DNA of 64,000 nucleotides from Shewanella oncorhynchi. GTDB lineage: Bacteria; Pseudomonadota; Gammaproteobacteria; Enterobacterales; Shewanellaceae. The position numbers and the translations under genes are program-made. Positions 17,974 to 27,981 of the stretch are shown in pieces; positions within the stretch are counted from its first letter, which is position 1, and each line of letters starts with the position of its first letter. The notes below the pieces were generated by a model. The model did no database searches. It was not told the DNA's origin and saw only the letters and a list, made by a program, of their open reading frames with translations. The DNA lies in contig NZ_JABAEB010000005.1 in the NCBI RefSeq assembly GCF_012584455.1, forward strand, positions 310,001 to 374,000, read 5' to 3'.

Positions 17974-20900
17974 TTAATCTTGCTGCAGTCGATTTCTCGC
18001 CTTCTGATAGAAGTAAGAAACAGTCAGCAAAATGACCCCGATCAGCATAAAGGCAATCACCTTTTGCACTAGCTCGAATGAAGCCATATCCAGTAATAGC
18101 ACTTTAAGCGTCGATAAGGTAAATAGCCCTGCGGCGAGGCGGATCATATCGGCATTTTGTGGTTTTAAGCTGATAAACATCAACACACTGCCATGGATAA
18201 CCAATAAAATCGCGCTGAGTGGGGCGGCAATAATGTTATCGAAGCTATAACTCCACATGAAGTAACTTAAGGCGAGTAACAGATGCCAACCCCACTTAAG
18301 TCCTTGTAAAGGTAAGATGCGTCTATGCAAGCGTATTGCTGCACCGTGCTGCAAGATAAGCCTTGCTAGGAGCGCCAGTGATAAAAACTCGATTAACATG
18401 AACGAGGCATTATCACGATTAAGCCCGAGTGTTAGCTCAAAATGGAACATGATGGGCAACAGGGCTAAGCCTAAAGTGAGACCATAGGCGAGATGGTAGC
18501 TTTCCTTTATTGCGGCTTGGATTTCGGCGGCGAGGGGGAATTTTGCGCTATATGAGGCTTGGCCTACAGATCTCTGACTTAAACCTCTCAGGCTTAAACC
18601 TCTTTGGATTAGCAATGCAAAATAACCACTTAAGGCTAATGCTGTCATCGCTATTCCTACTAGCTCAGAATGATTAAAGCCATAAACGATCACGGCCGTT
18701 ACCAGTGCAAAGTAATAAGGGCTCAATTGCCATTGTAGTTGCAGCAAGGGGCGCCATGTCTCGGGTAACTGGCGGTAGCGGAGCAGGGTGAAGCTCATAA
18801 ACAGGGCGCCAACGGCTAGCGCCGCGAGTCCTTGCCAAGCGTGAATAAGGCATTGCGAGGCTGTCATAAGAACCGCTAGCCAAGTGAGGATTTTGGCTTC
18901 TATGTTCAAACTCTTATGTTTAACAAAGTAGGCTAAACCTAGGCTCATAAAGGTGCTCAGCCAGAGTGCAATAGCGGTATATTCCCAATGGTTGCGGATG
19001 ACTTTGGGCAGCAGAATAAGCGGCAGCAGCAAATAGCAGAAGATTTGCATCGTATAAGCGGCTTTGGCAAATAAGGCATCTTTATAGTGGCGACGATACC
19101 AATAATGGGCCAAGAGTAGGGCGATAAATAACTCAAACCGTGCCAGTTTTGCTATAAGCGGCTGGGCACTAAAGCTAAAACTGCCTGTGAGCGTTATGCC
19201 TTCAACAACCTTAAACAGCAGCGGCAATAGTAAGAGCCAAGCAGCAAACTCGCTGAGAACGAGTCTGTCCTTTGCGCTCAAATACAGCAGTAATAGGCTG
19301 ACCAGTGGCAAGATGGCGAGGTAGTAATCGCTGCTCAGAAGATAAGCCGCGAGGATAATTGTCGCCACATAAAAACCGCTTAATAGCTCTTTTAACACTC
19401 TGTTTAGCTGACTTTCTAGGGTCGAAAGTAACGTATGATGGAGTGTTAATAGCCGAATCACTAAGACTAAGGCGGCGCAACTTAAGGCCAGTGCTAACAG
19501 TGGAAAGCCAAAAGCTGACAAGGGAGAAATTGGCGCCCCATCGATAAAGCTTGATTCTAAAAGGCTCATGCCCGTCAGTACACTAGACGCATTGAGCCCT
19601 AATCCCATCAGCAGCAATACATAGGCTTCGGCGCGAACGGAAATCAGTTCTTCTTTGGTGCCAATCCACAACAGTAATAAGGCTTCGAGCAGTAATACTA
19701 ATCCAAGGAAATCGTGGCTGAGTAAATACAGTGCGGCAAATCCCGCAAAACTCCCTGCAAAGACTAACAATAAGCCGTTGCGGGCTTTTTCTAGGTTGCC
19801 TGTGCGCTTCCAATAGAGGGCTGCGCAAATCAGTGCGTTGGCCGCAAAGATTTCCCCTGCGAACTCAGTAAATTGCGTCAACTCTAATAACACAAAGGCG
19901 AGCAATGCTATCGGTAGGGCGAGTATGCGATGGCTTAGTGCATTATGTTTTTCATCCTGATGGGTAAACTGCTTGGTAAATAGTAGGCCTGTGATGCCGT
20001 AGAGATAAAAGAACGCATTAATACTGATAAGCGCGAGCAGACTGACGCCGCCAACGTCGCTGAGTGGCAATTCAATGAAATGGCTAAAAGCTTCGATGCA
20101 GCCTATGTGCAACAGGGCGGTGATTTCCAGTAGCAGCGGCCACTTAAGTTTGCGACTCTGGGCAAGGGCGCCGGTACCAATAAGCAGTAAATAAGGCAGA
20201 TACAATAGCGGCGCATAGCTTTGGGATAACAGCATCATAGGTGCGGTCGAGCCACCGACTAAGGCGATCACGGCGATCACTTTGGCATCTAAGCGCATCG
20301 ACAGGCCATAACCCGCCAAAGTGATCAATAACAGTAAGATAAAACTCGCGCTATTGGGAATTAACTCAAAATACGGCCCAATAAAGTACGCGCAGAGATA
20401 ATTAAGTATGAGTCCGAGTCCGATAATACCTGAGCCAAAATCCGCCATGCCCGCGCGTTTTTGGCGAATAAAAATCCCGCCCACTATGATAGCGTTCGCG
20501 CTGGCAAACCCGAGTAGTGCTTTGCCAAGTTCAGAAAACCAATGGTTGATTGAATATTGCAGTAAATAACCAAAGCCTAAGGTCAGGGTGATAATGCCTG
20601 CGACAGTCATTAAAAAGACAGGTCCTAATCCCTTGGCCTGATAATGATGGTAGAAAGATTTGACTTGCTCGTTGACTGCCGCAAAGGGTGCCATGACGGC
20701 CGCGAGTCCTTGGGATAACAACTCATCAAATTGACTCGCCGCTTGCACGCTTGCCTGCAATTTGACTTCATCACTCAGCTGTTGATTTTGCGCTTGAGAA
20801 AGGTGTTCGGTTTTAGCGGTTTGTTCTGTCGAGGTATTTTTCGTTTTTCTTTGCCAAGGGTCTTCTTGCCAAGGTTCTCCTGGTATAGGGCCTTGCAGCC

Positions 20901-21204
20901 ATGGGTTGGGTTCTGCTGGGGCTGGTTCTACGGAAGCTGGCTCAAGGGTTGGTGTTTGTGCCGCATAGGTTAATGTAGGCGCGTTATCGGCGGCGGTGAG
21001 CACAGATGCAATCGATGAAGCACTCGCTGCCATATTCAGAGTGGTTTCAGTGGCGTCTTCAGTCGCAATTTGCTGACTTAAGGTCTCGAGCTTAGTGGAG
21101 AATTCTGCTAATTGACGACCGAGCGAAGATTGCTGCGATAAATGCAGCGATTGTAACTGTGCCAGCTCAGCTTTTAGTTGGGCAACGTCATCCTTTAACG
21201 GCAT
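17974..21204 (-). CDS. DUF2339 giant multi-pass membrane protein
   Basis: 1076 residues. The first about 190 are cytosolic: a coiled coil (about 1-50, KDDVAQLKAELAQLQSLHL...), a low-complexity Pro/Glu/Ala linker (about 75-110) and a W/P-rich patch (PNPWLQGPIPGEPWQEDPWQ). Then come roughly 28-30 hydrophobic segments to the end. This arrangement (N-terminal coiled coil, PW-rich linker, then a very long array of helices) matches DUF2339 (Pfam PF10101), whose function is unknown. The tail ends in a Lys/Arg-rich stretch after the last helix. It is monocistronic, with 200 bases of upstream leader and a shared terminator downstream. No catalytic motif was seen. Confidence 0.85.
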   Translation of the reverse strand: MPLKDDVAQLKAELAQLQSLHLSQQSSLGRQLAEFSTKLETLSQQIATEDATETTLNMAASASSIASVLTAADNAPTLTYAAQTPTLEPASVEPAPAEPNPWLQGPIPGEPWQEDPWQRKTKNTSTEQTAKTEHLSQAQNQQLSDEVKLQASVQAASQFDELLSQGLAAVMAPFAAVNEQVKSFYHHYQAKGLGPVFLMTVAGIITLTLGFGYLLQYSINHWFSELGKALLGFASANAIIVGGIFIRQKRAGMADFGSGIIGLGLILNYLCAYFIGPYFELIPNSASFILLLLITLAGYGLSMRLDAKVIAVIALVGGSTAPMMLLSQSYAPLLYLPYLLLIGTGALAQSRKLKWPLLLEITALLHIGCIEAFSHFIELPLSDVGGVSLLALISINAFFYLYGITGLLFTKQFTHQDEKHNALSHRILALPIALLAFVLLELTQFTEFAGEIFAANALICAALYWKRTGNLEKARNGLLLVFAGSFAGFAALYLLSHDFLGLVLLLEALLLLWIGTKEELISVRAEAYVLLLMGLGLNASSVLTGMSLLESSFIDGAPISPLSAFGFPLLALALSCAALVLVIRLLTLHHTLLSTLESQLNRVLKELLSGFYVATIILAAYLLSSDYYLAILPLVSLLLLYLSAKDRLVLSEFAAWLLLLPLLFKVVEGITLTGSFSFSAQPLIAKLARFELFIALLLAHYWYRRHYKDALFAKAAYTMQIFCYLLLPLILLPKVIRNHWEYTAIALWLSTFMSLGLAYFVKHKSLNIEAKILTWLAVLMTASQCLIHAWQGLAALAVGALFMSFTLLRYRQLPETWRPLLQLQWQLSPYYFALVTAVIVYGFNHSELVGIAMTALALSGYFALLIQRGLSLRGLSQRSVGQASYSAKFPLAAEIQAAIKESYHLAYGLTLGLALLPIMFHFELTLGLNRDNASFMLIEFLSLALLARLILQHGAAIRLHRRILPLQGLKWGWHLLLALSYFMWSYSFDNIIAAPLSAILLVIHGSVLMFISLKPQNADMIRLAAGLFTLSTLKVLLLDMASFELVQKVIAFMLIGVILLTVSYFYQKARNRLQQD

Positions 21205-21359
21205 ATCTCATTCCTAAGTGTTTAAGTGTTTAAGTGCTTAACTCATAAACCTTTGTCGGCAAGAAGTGTACTTGTATGTGTATTTTTCGGCTAGTTGTTG
21301 TTGATTTTTAGGAAATCTCCGACTGCTATTTTTCCAACATGTCATTGCTCTGCATAAAA

Positions 21360-21381
21360 AGAGCCAGACATTGCTGGCTCT
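21360..21381 (-). terminator. Terminator of rlmG
   Basis: AGAGCCAG / CTGGCTCT stem with a 6-base loop. On the minus strand it is followed by TTTTTATG, 27 bases beyond the rlmG stop. Confidence 0.8.
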
Positions 21382-21407
21382 CATTTAACGTGTCAATTTC
21401 GATGAGG

Positions 21408-22544
21408 TTATTTTTTCTGTGCCTGTAGGATCACAAATTTACCGTTGGAGGCAATAGTGGTGCAGTTCTTAAATAAGCGCTGTAATTTTACATGGTAAGC
21501 CAGATGACGGTTGCCGACGATATGTAAGAGCCCCCCCTCTTTTAAGCGGCGGCGAGCATCTAAAAACATCTGCCAAGCGATATGATCGGTTATGGCTTCA
21601 CCTTGATGAAACGGCGGATTACACAGCACCAGATCCGGTTGAACATCATCGGGCAGATGCGTCATGCAATCGTCCCAATAGAAGTGGCCTTTGTCTGCGG
21701 GCAATTGGTTGCGTGCCCAGTTTGCCTTGGCTGATGCGACTGCCATTTCAGAATCGTCGATAAAGTGAATGTCAGCCTCTGGGAATAACTGGGCTGTGCG
21801 TAACCCCAGCACGCCATTGCCACAGCCGAGATCGACAATCGACTTAAAATCCCCTTTGGGCAGATTCTCTAGCATGATACGTGCGCCAATATCGAGTTTG
21901 TTGGCGGCAAACACATTACTTAAATTGCTGATCTCAAGTTGATATTCGGGTATGGCCCAAGTCACTTTTTTGGCTAATGGTCTTGGTTTGCCATCACTGA
22001 CACAGGTGATCACTCGCGTATTTTTCCACGCTAAACTGGCGCTTGCGAGGCCTAAATGCTTAGCAAAGATGTCGAGTAAGGCGCCATTAATCGATTTGGA
22101 TTTGGCGGCCACTAATACACGAGTGCCTGCGGGTAACACTTGCGACAAGCGCGTTAGCTGGTGGGCAAAGTAGCTTAAGTTCTTAGGCAACTTCATCAAT
22201 ACTAAGGCTAAGTTTTCTGGCAAGGTATCGCGGCTGGTAAACCATTGCAGATTATCCATAGGCAACTGATTGCGGCCATGGTTTTGTTCTGTGCCTAAAA
22301 AGCTGGTTCTGGCATCGGTTTCAACACGCAGTGGCCAACATGGATTCAATTTAGATAAACCGCAGCTTAAGGCGCCGAAACTGTCGTTGATAATGGCGGT
22401 TGGCACGGCGGCTTGCTCTGACTCAATAATGCTTTTGAGTAAGTGTTCATCGGCGGCATCCCAAGCTTGAAGATTAGATTCCTGCTGAGCTGGATACCGT
22501 AAGAGTTCGAGTTCAACACCCGCTACTGAAAATTGTGTTGTCAT
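21408..22544 (-). CDS. rlmG: 23S rRNA guanine-N2 methyltransferase RlmG
   Basis: 378 residues from ATG 22544 ([20 protein letters not shown]), equal to the E. coli length; the upstream in-frame codons are rejected. An N-terminal degenerate methyltransferase-like half is followed by a C-terminal SAM-dependent domain. That domain has [13 protein letters not shown] (motif I), [10 protein letters not shown] and the catalytic [12 protein letters not shown] (NPPF motif of N-methyltransferases). RlmG modifies G1835 of 23S rRNA in E. coli. It is divergent from the AlkB-like gene with 83 bases between starts. RlmG versus RsmC was decided on the N-terminus and length. Confidence 0.85.
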   Translation of the reverse strand: MTTQFSVAGVELELLRYPAQQESNLQAWDAADEHLLKSIIESEQAAVPTAIINDSFGALSCGLSKLNPCWPLRVETDARTSFLGTEQNHGRNQLPMDNLQWFTSRDTLPENLALVLMKLPKNLSYFAHQLTRLSQVLPAGTRVLVAAKSKSINGALLDIFAKHLGLASASLAWKNTRVITCVSDGKPRPLAKKVTWAIPEYQLEISNLSNVFAANKLDIGARIMLENLPKGDFKSIVDLGCGNGVLGLRTAQLFPEADIHFIDDSEMAVASAKANWARNQLPADKGHFYWDDCMTHLPDDVQPDLVLCNPPFHQGEAITDHIAWQMFLDARRRLKEGGLLHIVGNRHLAYHVKLQRLFKNCTTIASNGKFVILQAQKK

Positions 22545-22627
22545 GTGCCACACTGCGCCAATAAATTTAAGGCGCAGATTATCGCAGATTTCATGGCGCA
22601 GTGCGACGGCTCGCATGGAGGACGTCA

Positions 22628-23242
22628 ATGCAGCAAGGTAAGTTAGGGTTTGATACAGAGGGTGAGGCTCAAATTAAACCGCCCATCACCTTAGTGCGGG
22701 GTTATCTTAATGCTGAGCAGCAAGCGGCGCTAATGAAAGAAGCGCTGACCTATCCCTTAAATCGCCCTGAAATCCAAGTCTTTGGTCAGTTTCACGCGAT
22801 TCCTCGCCAGCAAGTGTGGTTTGGCGATTTGGGCTGCGACTATTTATATTCAGGACTGTTTATCCGCGCCTTACCTTGGCCTAAATATGCTCACAAGTTG
22901 AGGGATAAGTTAGCGCGGGATTATGGTTTGGAGAGCAATGGGGTATTAGTGAATCGCTACGCCGATGGTAAAGATTGTATGGGCGCCCACAGTGATGATG
23001 AACCTGAAATTGCTCAGGGGAGTCATATTGCTTCTATTACCTTAGGCGCCACGCGGGATTTTGTGCTTAAGCATAAGCACAGCCAAACCAAGTACAGCAT
23101 AAGTTTGAACAGTGGCGATCTACTGATCATGCATTGGCCCATGCAAAGTGATTGGCTGCATAGCCTCCCTAAACGGTTGAAAGTAAAAGAGCCGCGTTGG
23201 AACTATACCTTTAGACAACTCATCGTTAATTTCCATGGTTAA
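22628..23242 (+). CDS. AlkB-type 2-oxoglutarate/Fe(II) dioxygenase (alkylated DNA repair)
   Basis: 204 residues from ATG 22628, with GGAGG seven bases upstream. The iron ligands are visible as H121-x-D123 (GAHSDDE) and H178 (DWLHSLPK), and the 2-oxoglutarate site as RWNYTFR (R190 and R196, the RxNxTxR motif). The PRQQVWFGD segment and the size resemble the ALKBH2/ALKBH3 branch rather than E. coli AlkB (216 aa, operon with ada). The expected reaction is oxidative demethylation of N1-methyladenine and N3-methylcytosine in DNA or RNA. No Ada or LexA box was noticed upstream. Divergent from rlmG. Confidence 0.88.
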   Translation: MQQGKLGFDTEGEAQIKPPITLVRGYLNAEQQAALMKEALTYPLNRPEIQVFGQFHAIPRQQVWFGDLGCDYLYSGLFIRALPWPKYAHKLRDKLARDYGLESNGVLVNRYADGKDCMGAHSDDEPEIAQGSHIASITLGATRDFVLKHKHSQTKYSISLNSGDLLIMHWPMQSDWLHSLPKRLKVKEPRWNYTFRQLIVNFHG

Positions 23243-23394
23243 TTGCCTCCCGCTAACTGCCTATGGTGAAGCACTGCGAAATATGGCTGGATATAAAGTG
23301 GTAGGGCATCAACAAATTGAAAGCGTGAATTTGATCTTTTCAATTTGAAGCAGTACTCTGCGGCAACTGGATTTTCCCATTCTGAGACTCGAAT

Positions 23395-23715
23395 ATGTCC
23401 AATACTCATGTGCAGGGCACTGTGGCTAACACTATTTCGCAGAAATTAACCGAATGCTTTTCGCCGACCCATTTAGAAGTGATTAACGAAAGTAATCGTC
23501 ACCATGTACCACCGAATTCAGAAACCCACTTTAAAGTTGTGCTGGTGAGCGAGCAGTTTGATGGCTTACGTTTATTAGCCCGTCATCGATTGGTCAACAC
23601 TCACTTAGCCCATGAGTTAGCCAATGGCGTGCATGCTTTGTCTATTCATACTTTCACTCAAAATGAGTGGGATGCGAATGCACAAGTACCTAATACGCCA
23701 AATTGTCGCGGTTAA
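23395..23715 (+). CDS. bolA: BolA family protein
   Basis: 106 residues. The BolA core runs from about 14 to 92: ISQKLTECFSPTHLEVINESNRHHVPPNSETHFKVVLVS, then the helix-turn RHRLVNTHLAHELANGVHALSIHTFTQNEW. The His in NESNRHH and the H of the ALSIHTFT segment are positions used with monothiol glutaredoxins to hold a 2Fe-2S cluster. The role is by homology (stress-linked morphology, Fe-S trafficking, transcription). Own terminator at 23754-23778; the start is ATG with a weak ribosome site. Confidence 0.92.
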   Translation: MSNTHVQGTVANTISQKLTECFSPTHLEVINESNRHHVPPNSETHFKVVLVSEQFDGLRLLARHRLVNTHLAHELANGVHALSIHTFTQNEWDANAQVPNTPNCRG

Positions 23716-23753
23716 TTAATCGTTCAGCAATATTGTTTAGCTTAGATTTCAAG

Positions 23754-23778
23754 GCCACTCTTCATAGAGTGGCTTTTT
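23754..23778 (+). terminator. Terminator of bolA
   Basis: GCCACTCT / AGAGTGGC stem, 4-base loop, then TTTTT. Confidence 0.85.
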
Positions 23779-23968
23779 GTTTTAGGCCAACTTAAGACTA
23801 TTTTTGAGTTTGCCGACCTTAGTTTCTAGTTTCCCTACCTTAGTTTCTGTGTTAACAATATGTTTTATTTTAAGAGGTTGGGCGATGTGATTGTCGATAC
23901 CCATCCTGAGTGCATTTCCATGTTAGTTGGATCCATGTGCTCGTTTGACATCAGGGAGAGTATTAAAA

Positions 23969-25087
23969 ATGCGTAAGTTAGGGAGTTTGTTTATCTCAGT
24001 GCTGCTGATGGGACTGAGCGGTTGTAACCCCGTCTCCAGTGATGCGCAAAGCGTAGCCGCTTCCCATGCTGCAACTGATGTTCCCCACGCTTTACCTGCT
24101 ATTGAATGGCGTCTTGCAACCTCTTGGCCGAAAAACTTCCCCGGTTTAGGCATGGCTCCTGAGCGTTTTGCGCATTTAGTCGATGAAATGTCTAACGGTC
24201 GGTTAAAGATTAGCGTTTATGGTGCGGGTGAGTTGATGCCCGCTTTTGCCGTATTTGATGGTGTGAGTCAGGGTAAAATTCAAATGGCCCACTCCGCTTC
24301 TTTCTACTGGAGAGGAAAAGCGCCCGCAGCGCAGTTTTTTTCATCGATCCCCTTTGGTATGACCGCGCAGGAAATAAATGGCTGGCTTCACTATGGCGGT
24401 GGTATGGAGCTGTGGACTGAAGTGTATCAACCCTTTGGTATTATTCCCCTCGCGGGAGGCAATACTGGGATGCAAATGGGTGGCTGGTTTAATAAACCCA
24501 TCAATACTATTGCTGATTTTAAGGGATTGAAGGTCCGCATGCCGGGCTTAGGTGGTGAAGTGTTGAAACGCGTTGGTGCTGTACCTGTAAATATGGCGGG
24601 GCGTGAACTTTATGGTGCACTGCAAACGGGAGCGATTGATGCCGCAGAATGGGTAGGGCCAGTGAATGATCTTGCCTTCGGTTTACATAAAGTGGCTAAG
24701 TACTACTATTACCCTGGTTGGCATGAGCCAGGTTCAAATATGGAATTCTTGATTAATACCGCTGCCTTTGAGAGTTTACCTGAGGATTTACAGGCCATAG
24801 TCAGAGTTGCTGCTAGAGCCATTAACCAAGATATGCTCGATGAATACACGACCCGTAACGTGACCGCCCTTGAAACGTTAGTGAAGGACGAAGGTGTGGA
24901 GCTTAAAGCGTTTCCACCGAACGTCTTGTTGGAGCTTGAGAAAATCTCTAAACAAGTGATTGAAGATCAAGCGAATCAAGATCCCTTAATGCGAAAGGTG
25001 TACGATGCCTATCACGCGTATGAGCAAGGCGTGCGCCAGTACCATAAAATATCTGAGGATGCTTACAGTCAGCAGCGTCAACACTAA
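23969..25087 (+). CDS. TRAP-type (DctP family) solute-binding lipoprotein
   Basis: 372 residues from ATG 23969, preceded by AGGGAGAG. The N-terminus MRKLGSLFISVLLMGLSGCN is a lipoprotein signal with lipobox LSGC. The body has DctP-family features: WRLATSWPKNFPGLGMAPERFAHLVDEMSNGRLKI, PLAGGNTGMQMGGWFNKPI, LKVRMPGLGGEVLKRVGAVPVNMAGRELYGALQTGAIDAAEWVGPVND (the signature helix and conserved Arg). The sequence resembles the mannitol/chloroaromatic or 2-oxoacid subgroup of TRAP binding proteins. No DctQ or DctM gene is nearby, so it is an orphan. Lipid anchoring is unusual for these normally free periplasmic proteins in Gram-negatives. Confidence 0.85.
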   Translation: MRKLGSLFISVLLMGLSGCNPVSSDAQSVAASHAATDVPHALPAIEWRLATSWPKNFPGLGMAPERFAHLVDEMSNGRLKISVYGAGELMPAFAVFDGVSQGKIQMAHSASFYWRGKAPAAQFFSSIPFGMTAQEINGWLHYGGGMELWTEVYQPFGIIPLAGGNTGMQMGGWFNKPINTIADFKGLKVRMPGLGGEVLKRVGAVPVNMAGRELYGALQTGAIDAAEWVGPVNDLAFGLHKVAKYYYYPGWHEPGSNMEFLINTAAFESLPEDLQAIVRVAARAINQDMLDEYTTRNVTALETLVKDEGVELKAFPPNVLLELEKISKQVIEDQANQDPLMRKVYDAYHAYEQGVRQYHKISEDAYSQQRQH

Positions 25088-25252
25088 ATGATGTTTTTTA
25101 CTGCAAACTGTCACATTAGCATCTGATTTATATGAGATGATTTCATCTTAGATTATCTTGTTATCGGCGTAATTCATTTGGTGTTATGCTTGCAAGCCAT
25201 AAATAGACAGTTACAGTGGCGTTGATGTCGCCCTGAGAATTTGGAGATCCCT

Positions 25253-25762
25253 ATGCCATTACTTGATAGCTTTACCGTCGACCATACTCGGATGAATGCC
25301 CCTGCGGTTCGTATCGCTAAGCATATGAGCACGCCAAAGGGCGATGCCATTACTGTATTTGATTTACGTTTTTGCGCACCGAATAAAGAGATCCTCAGTG
25401 AGCGTGGTATTCATACTCTAGAGCATTTATTCGCGGGTTTTATGCGTGACCATTTAAATGGCAGCGATGTTGAGATCATTGATATTTCGCCAATGGGATG
25501 TCGTACCGGTTTTTATATGAGTTTGATTGGTGAACCCACAGAGCGCCAAGTGGCCGATGCGTGGTTAGCCGCGATGGAAGATGTGCTTAAAGTGGTTGAG
25601 CAGTCTGAAATCCCTGAGCTGAACGAATACCAATGTGGTACGTATGAGATGCATTCATTAGAGCAAGCACAAGATATCGCCCGTAATATTATTGCTGCAG
25701 GCGTAAGTGTTAATCGTAATGACGATCTAAAATTAAGCGATGAAATTCTAGGTAACCTGTAA
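25253..25762 (+). CDS. luxS: S-ribosylhomocysteine lyase, AI-2 synthase
   Basis: 169 residues from ATG 25253, GGAG eight bases upstream. Metal ligands H54, H58 (HTLEH) and C128 ([10 protein letters not shown]) are present, with the catalytic Cys at C83 ([10 protein letters not shown]) and Glu57. It cleaves S-ribosylhomocysteine to homocysteine and DPD, the precursor of AI-2, in the activated methyl cycle. It appears monocistronic: two stem-loops follow, and the second has a long T-run. Confidence 0.97.
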   Translation: MPLLDSFTVDHTRMNAPAVRIAKHMSTPKGDAITVFDLRFCAPNKEILSERGIHTLEHLFAGFMRDHLNGSDVEIIDISPMGCRTGFYMSLIGEPTERQVADAWLAAMEDVLKVVEQSEIPELNEYQCGTYEMHSLEQAQDIARNIIAAGVSVNRNDDLKLSDEILGNL

Positions 25763-25828
25763 TTGTTCGCACTCTTATAGTATGAGAGTGCTTCGTTAGT
25801 AAATTCAGTTTCCTGAAGTTAATAAGAG

Positions 25829-25854
25829 AAAGCGACGAGAGTCGCTTTTTTTTT
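25829..25854 (+). terminator. Terminator of luxS
   Basis: AAAGCGAC / GTCGCTTT stem with GAGA loop followed by TTTTTT. A second stem-loop (GCACTCTTATA / TATGAGAGTGC, 25769-25791) sits between it and the luxS stop. Confidence 0.85.
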
Positions 25855-25926
25855 CATTCAAATTCAGCTATTTTACAAGTTAATAACAAAAACACCGTAC
25901 GCTAACAAAGTTTTTGGGAGCTTGGT

Positions 25927-27981
25927 ATGCCTAGTCGTTACTTCACTGTATCACTTTGTGCAATTTCTGTATTTCTTGCCTGTTCTAGCACAACGTTCGC
26001 CGATGATCTTCACAGTCAAATGCTTGAATTGAACAAGCTCAATGACACATTTCATTCAACGTCTAATCGTTTAGCATTAGGTCAATTGACGGCTTTGACG
26101 GTTTTGCCTGCGGATCTGAGTGGAAATCCCGCGAGCATCAGCATGCGCAGTGCGACTCAAGGTATTGCGGTATTACAAGATAGAGTGTATTTCTCCCCTG
26201 CGCCGTATTCTGCACCGCAATTACAACTCTTACCTAATCTGCTGCAGCAGCAGAGTGTTACTGCCACCCCGATGGCAAATATGGCTGTCGGTGGGCAAGG
26301 TGCGTTTGGGGTGGTGAGTTATCAAACCTTACCTGTTGCTGAGCAGACCGAGAATAGTAAGGCGACTCTCGAGGGCAATACCGATTCAGACTACAGTGTC
26401 GATATGAATTGGGGAGTTAAGCAAAAAGAGTATGGCATGATACTCGCGGTTAATTATGCAGATAATAGCGGCGCCGATCACTTGCTCAATGGTCAAGACA
26501 CAGACCATCAAACGACAGACATCTTATTTAAAATCAATGCTGCGAGTTTACTCGGTGCCAGAAGTCCACAGGTGACTGAGTTTACTTACCAGTTTCTCGA
26601 TGATGATAGCTATCGCTCTCAACTTGGATTAACACAGGCCGATTGGCAACAAGATCCTATGAGTTTGTATTCGGCCACTGCGGCGGATAAACATCAGGGG
26701 CGACATCATAAGTACCAACTGTCTCACCAAGTTACGCTCAATGGTGGGCATAAGGTCACCACAGACTTTTACTACCAGTCTTATTCGCAGCAATTAAACC
26801 AACTCAATCAATTTGATGGGCAAATGCTCGATGCCCAGAGTCTTGCTGCGTTGGCCGCATTTGAACGTCAGCCGACAGTCGATGGCGTCGAACTGGCTTC
26901 TTTACAGCAAGACAATGATTTCAGCTCCTTTGGGGCACAAACTGAATCAGTGAATCAGTATGGTGCCCATCAAATTATCTATAGCGCCCGTTATCATACG
27001 GATAAAGCCGAGATGCGCCTTGGCGATCAACTGAGTCTATGGCAGCAGGACTTGAGTTTAGTGAGTGATGCACAAAATGCATTATTAGCCTATACCGACG
27101 ATGCAACAGCATTTACTTCGGCAATCGATTCTTTGTTTAATTGGGACGAATTACAGATAAAGCTCGCGCTTGCCTATGAACAAGTGAGCGTCAATCGCAA
27201 GGTCGATTTAGCTTATGTAGGACTGGATGCGGCTGATTTCTCCGACAGCGATTGGATGCCACAACTCGGTGTTTTATATGATGCTGGAGATTGGCGCTTT
27301 AGTACGGATATTCGCCGCTCATGGACCGCCGCGAGTGCGGGGAATCTTGAGCAAGAGGCGCAAGTGTCGCTGCAATATCAAGTCAGCGCCCAATATGCCA
27401 GCGAGCATTTTAGTGCTGATATCAAAACCTACGTCCAAGATTTTGAAAATCTTCATGTGAATTGTGATGCGTATACGCAATGCGCCGACAGTCGTTTGTG
27501 GGTTCAAGGTAATGTTGTGGATGTACTGACCAAAGGAGTTGAGCTGAATCTTGGCTACCAGTGGGATATCGGTAGTGTACAGTTACCATTAGTCTTAAAT
27601 TATCAATATTCGAATTCGGAATATCAAACCAATAGCTGTAACGAAATCCAAGGTTGCGTTGTGGCTGGTGATAGAGTGGCTTGGTTACCTGAGCAGCAAT
27701 TGCATTTTAGTGCTGGAATGAAATATGCCGAATATGAATTGAATGCAAATGTCTTTTATCAATCCGAGCGGGAAATGGGCCAATTTGGCGCTGAATTACA
27801 GCCTATCGCAGTACAATGGCGGGTAGATTTAGCGGCGAATTATCATTTTAACCGTCACCATGAGATTTATTTTAGGGTAGAAAATCTCTTAGATGAGTCA
27901 TTAGTTACGACAGCATCAAATAGCGGAATTCGATCGGAAAATGGACGTATTAGCTATTTAGGTTATCAATGGCGCTTTTAA
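25927..27981 (+). CDS. TonB-dependent receptor-like outer-membrane protein
   Basis: 684 residues: a signal peptide (about 1-25, ...ACSSTTFADD), a plug-like region (about 50-150) and a long beta-barrel ending NGRISYLGYQWRF with the terminal Phe. C-terminal motifs VDLAANYHFNRHHEIYFRVENLLDESLVTT are typical of TonB receptors. The plug is divergent: I see no clear TonB box near the N-terminus, and the IRG/LRGP-type plug motifs are degenerate. A four-Cys region (NCDAYTQCADS at about 515; NSCNEIQGCVVAGD at about 570) could form extracellular disulfides. The substrate is unknown, and no Fur box was noticed upstream. Confidence 0.75.
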   Translation: MPSRYFTVSLCAISVFLACSSTTFADDLHSQMLELNKLNDTFHSTSNRLALGQLTALTVLPADLSGNPASISMRSATQGIAVLQDRVYFSPAPYSAPQLQLLPNLLQQQSVTATPMANMAVGGQGAFGVVSYQTLPVAEQTENSKATLEGNTDSDYSVDMNWGVKQKEYGMILAVNYADNSGADHLLNGQDTDHQTTDILFKINAASLLGARSPQVTEFTYQFLDDDSYRSQLGLTQADWQQDPMSLYSATAADKHQGRHHKYQLSHQVTLNGGHKVTTDFYYQSYSQQLNQLNQFDGQMLDAQSLAALAAFERQPTVDGVELASLQQDNDFSSFGAQTESVNQYGAHQIIYSARYHTDKAEMRLGDQLSLWQQDLSLVSDAQNALLAYTDDATAFTSAIDSLFNWDELQIKLALAYEQVSVNRKVDLAYVGLDAADFSDSDWMPQLGVLYDAGDWRFSTDIRRSWTAASAGNLEQEAQVSLQYQVSAQYASEHFSADIKTYVQDFENLHVNCDAYTQCADSRLWVQGNVVDVLTKGVELNLGYQWDIGSVQLPLVLNYQYSNSEYQTNSCNEIQGCVVAGDRVAWLPEQQLHFSAGMKYAEYELNANVFYQSEREMGQFGAELQPIAVQWRVDLAANYHFNRHHEIYFRVENLLDESLVTTASNSGIRSENGRISYLGYQWRF

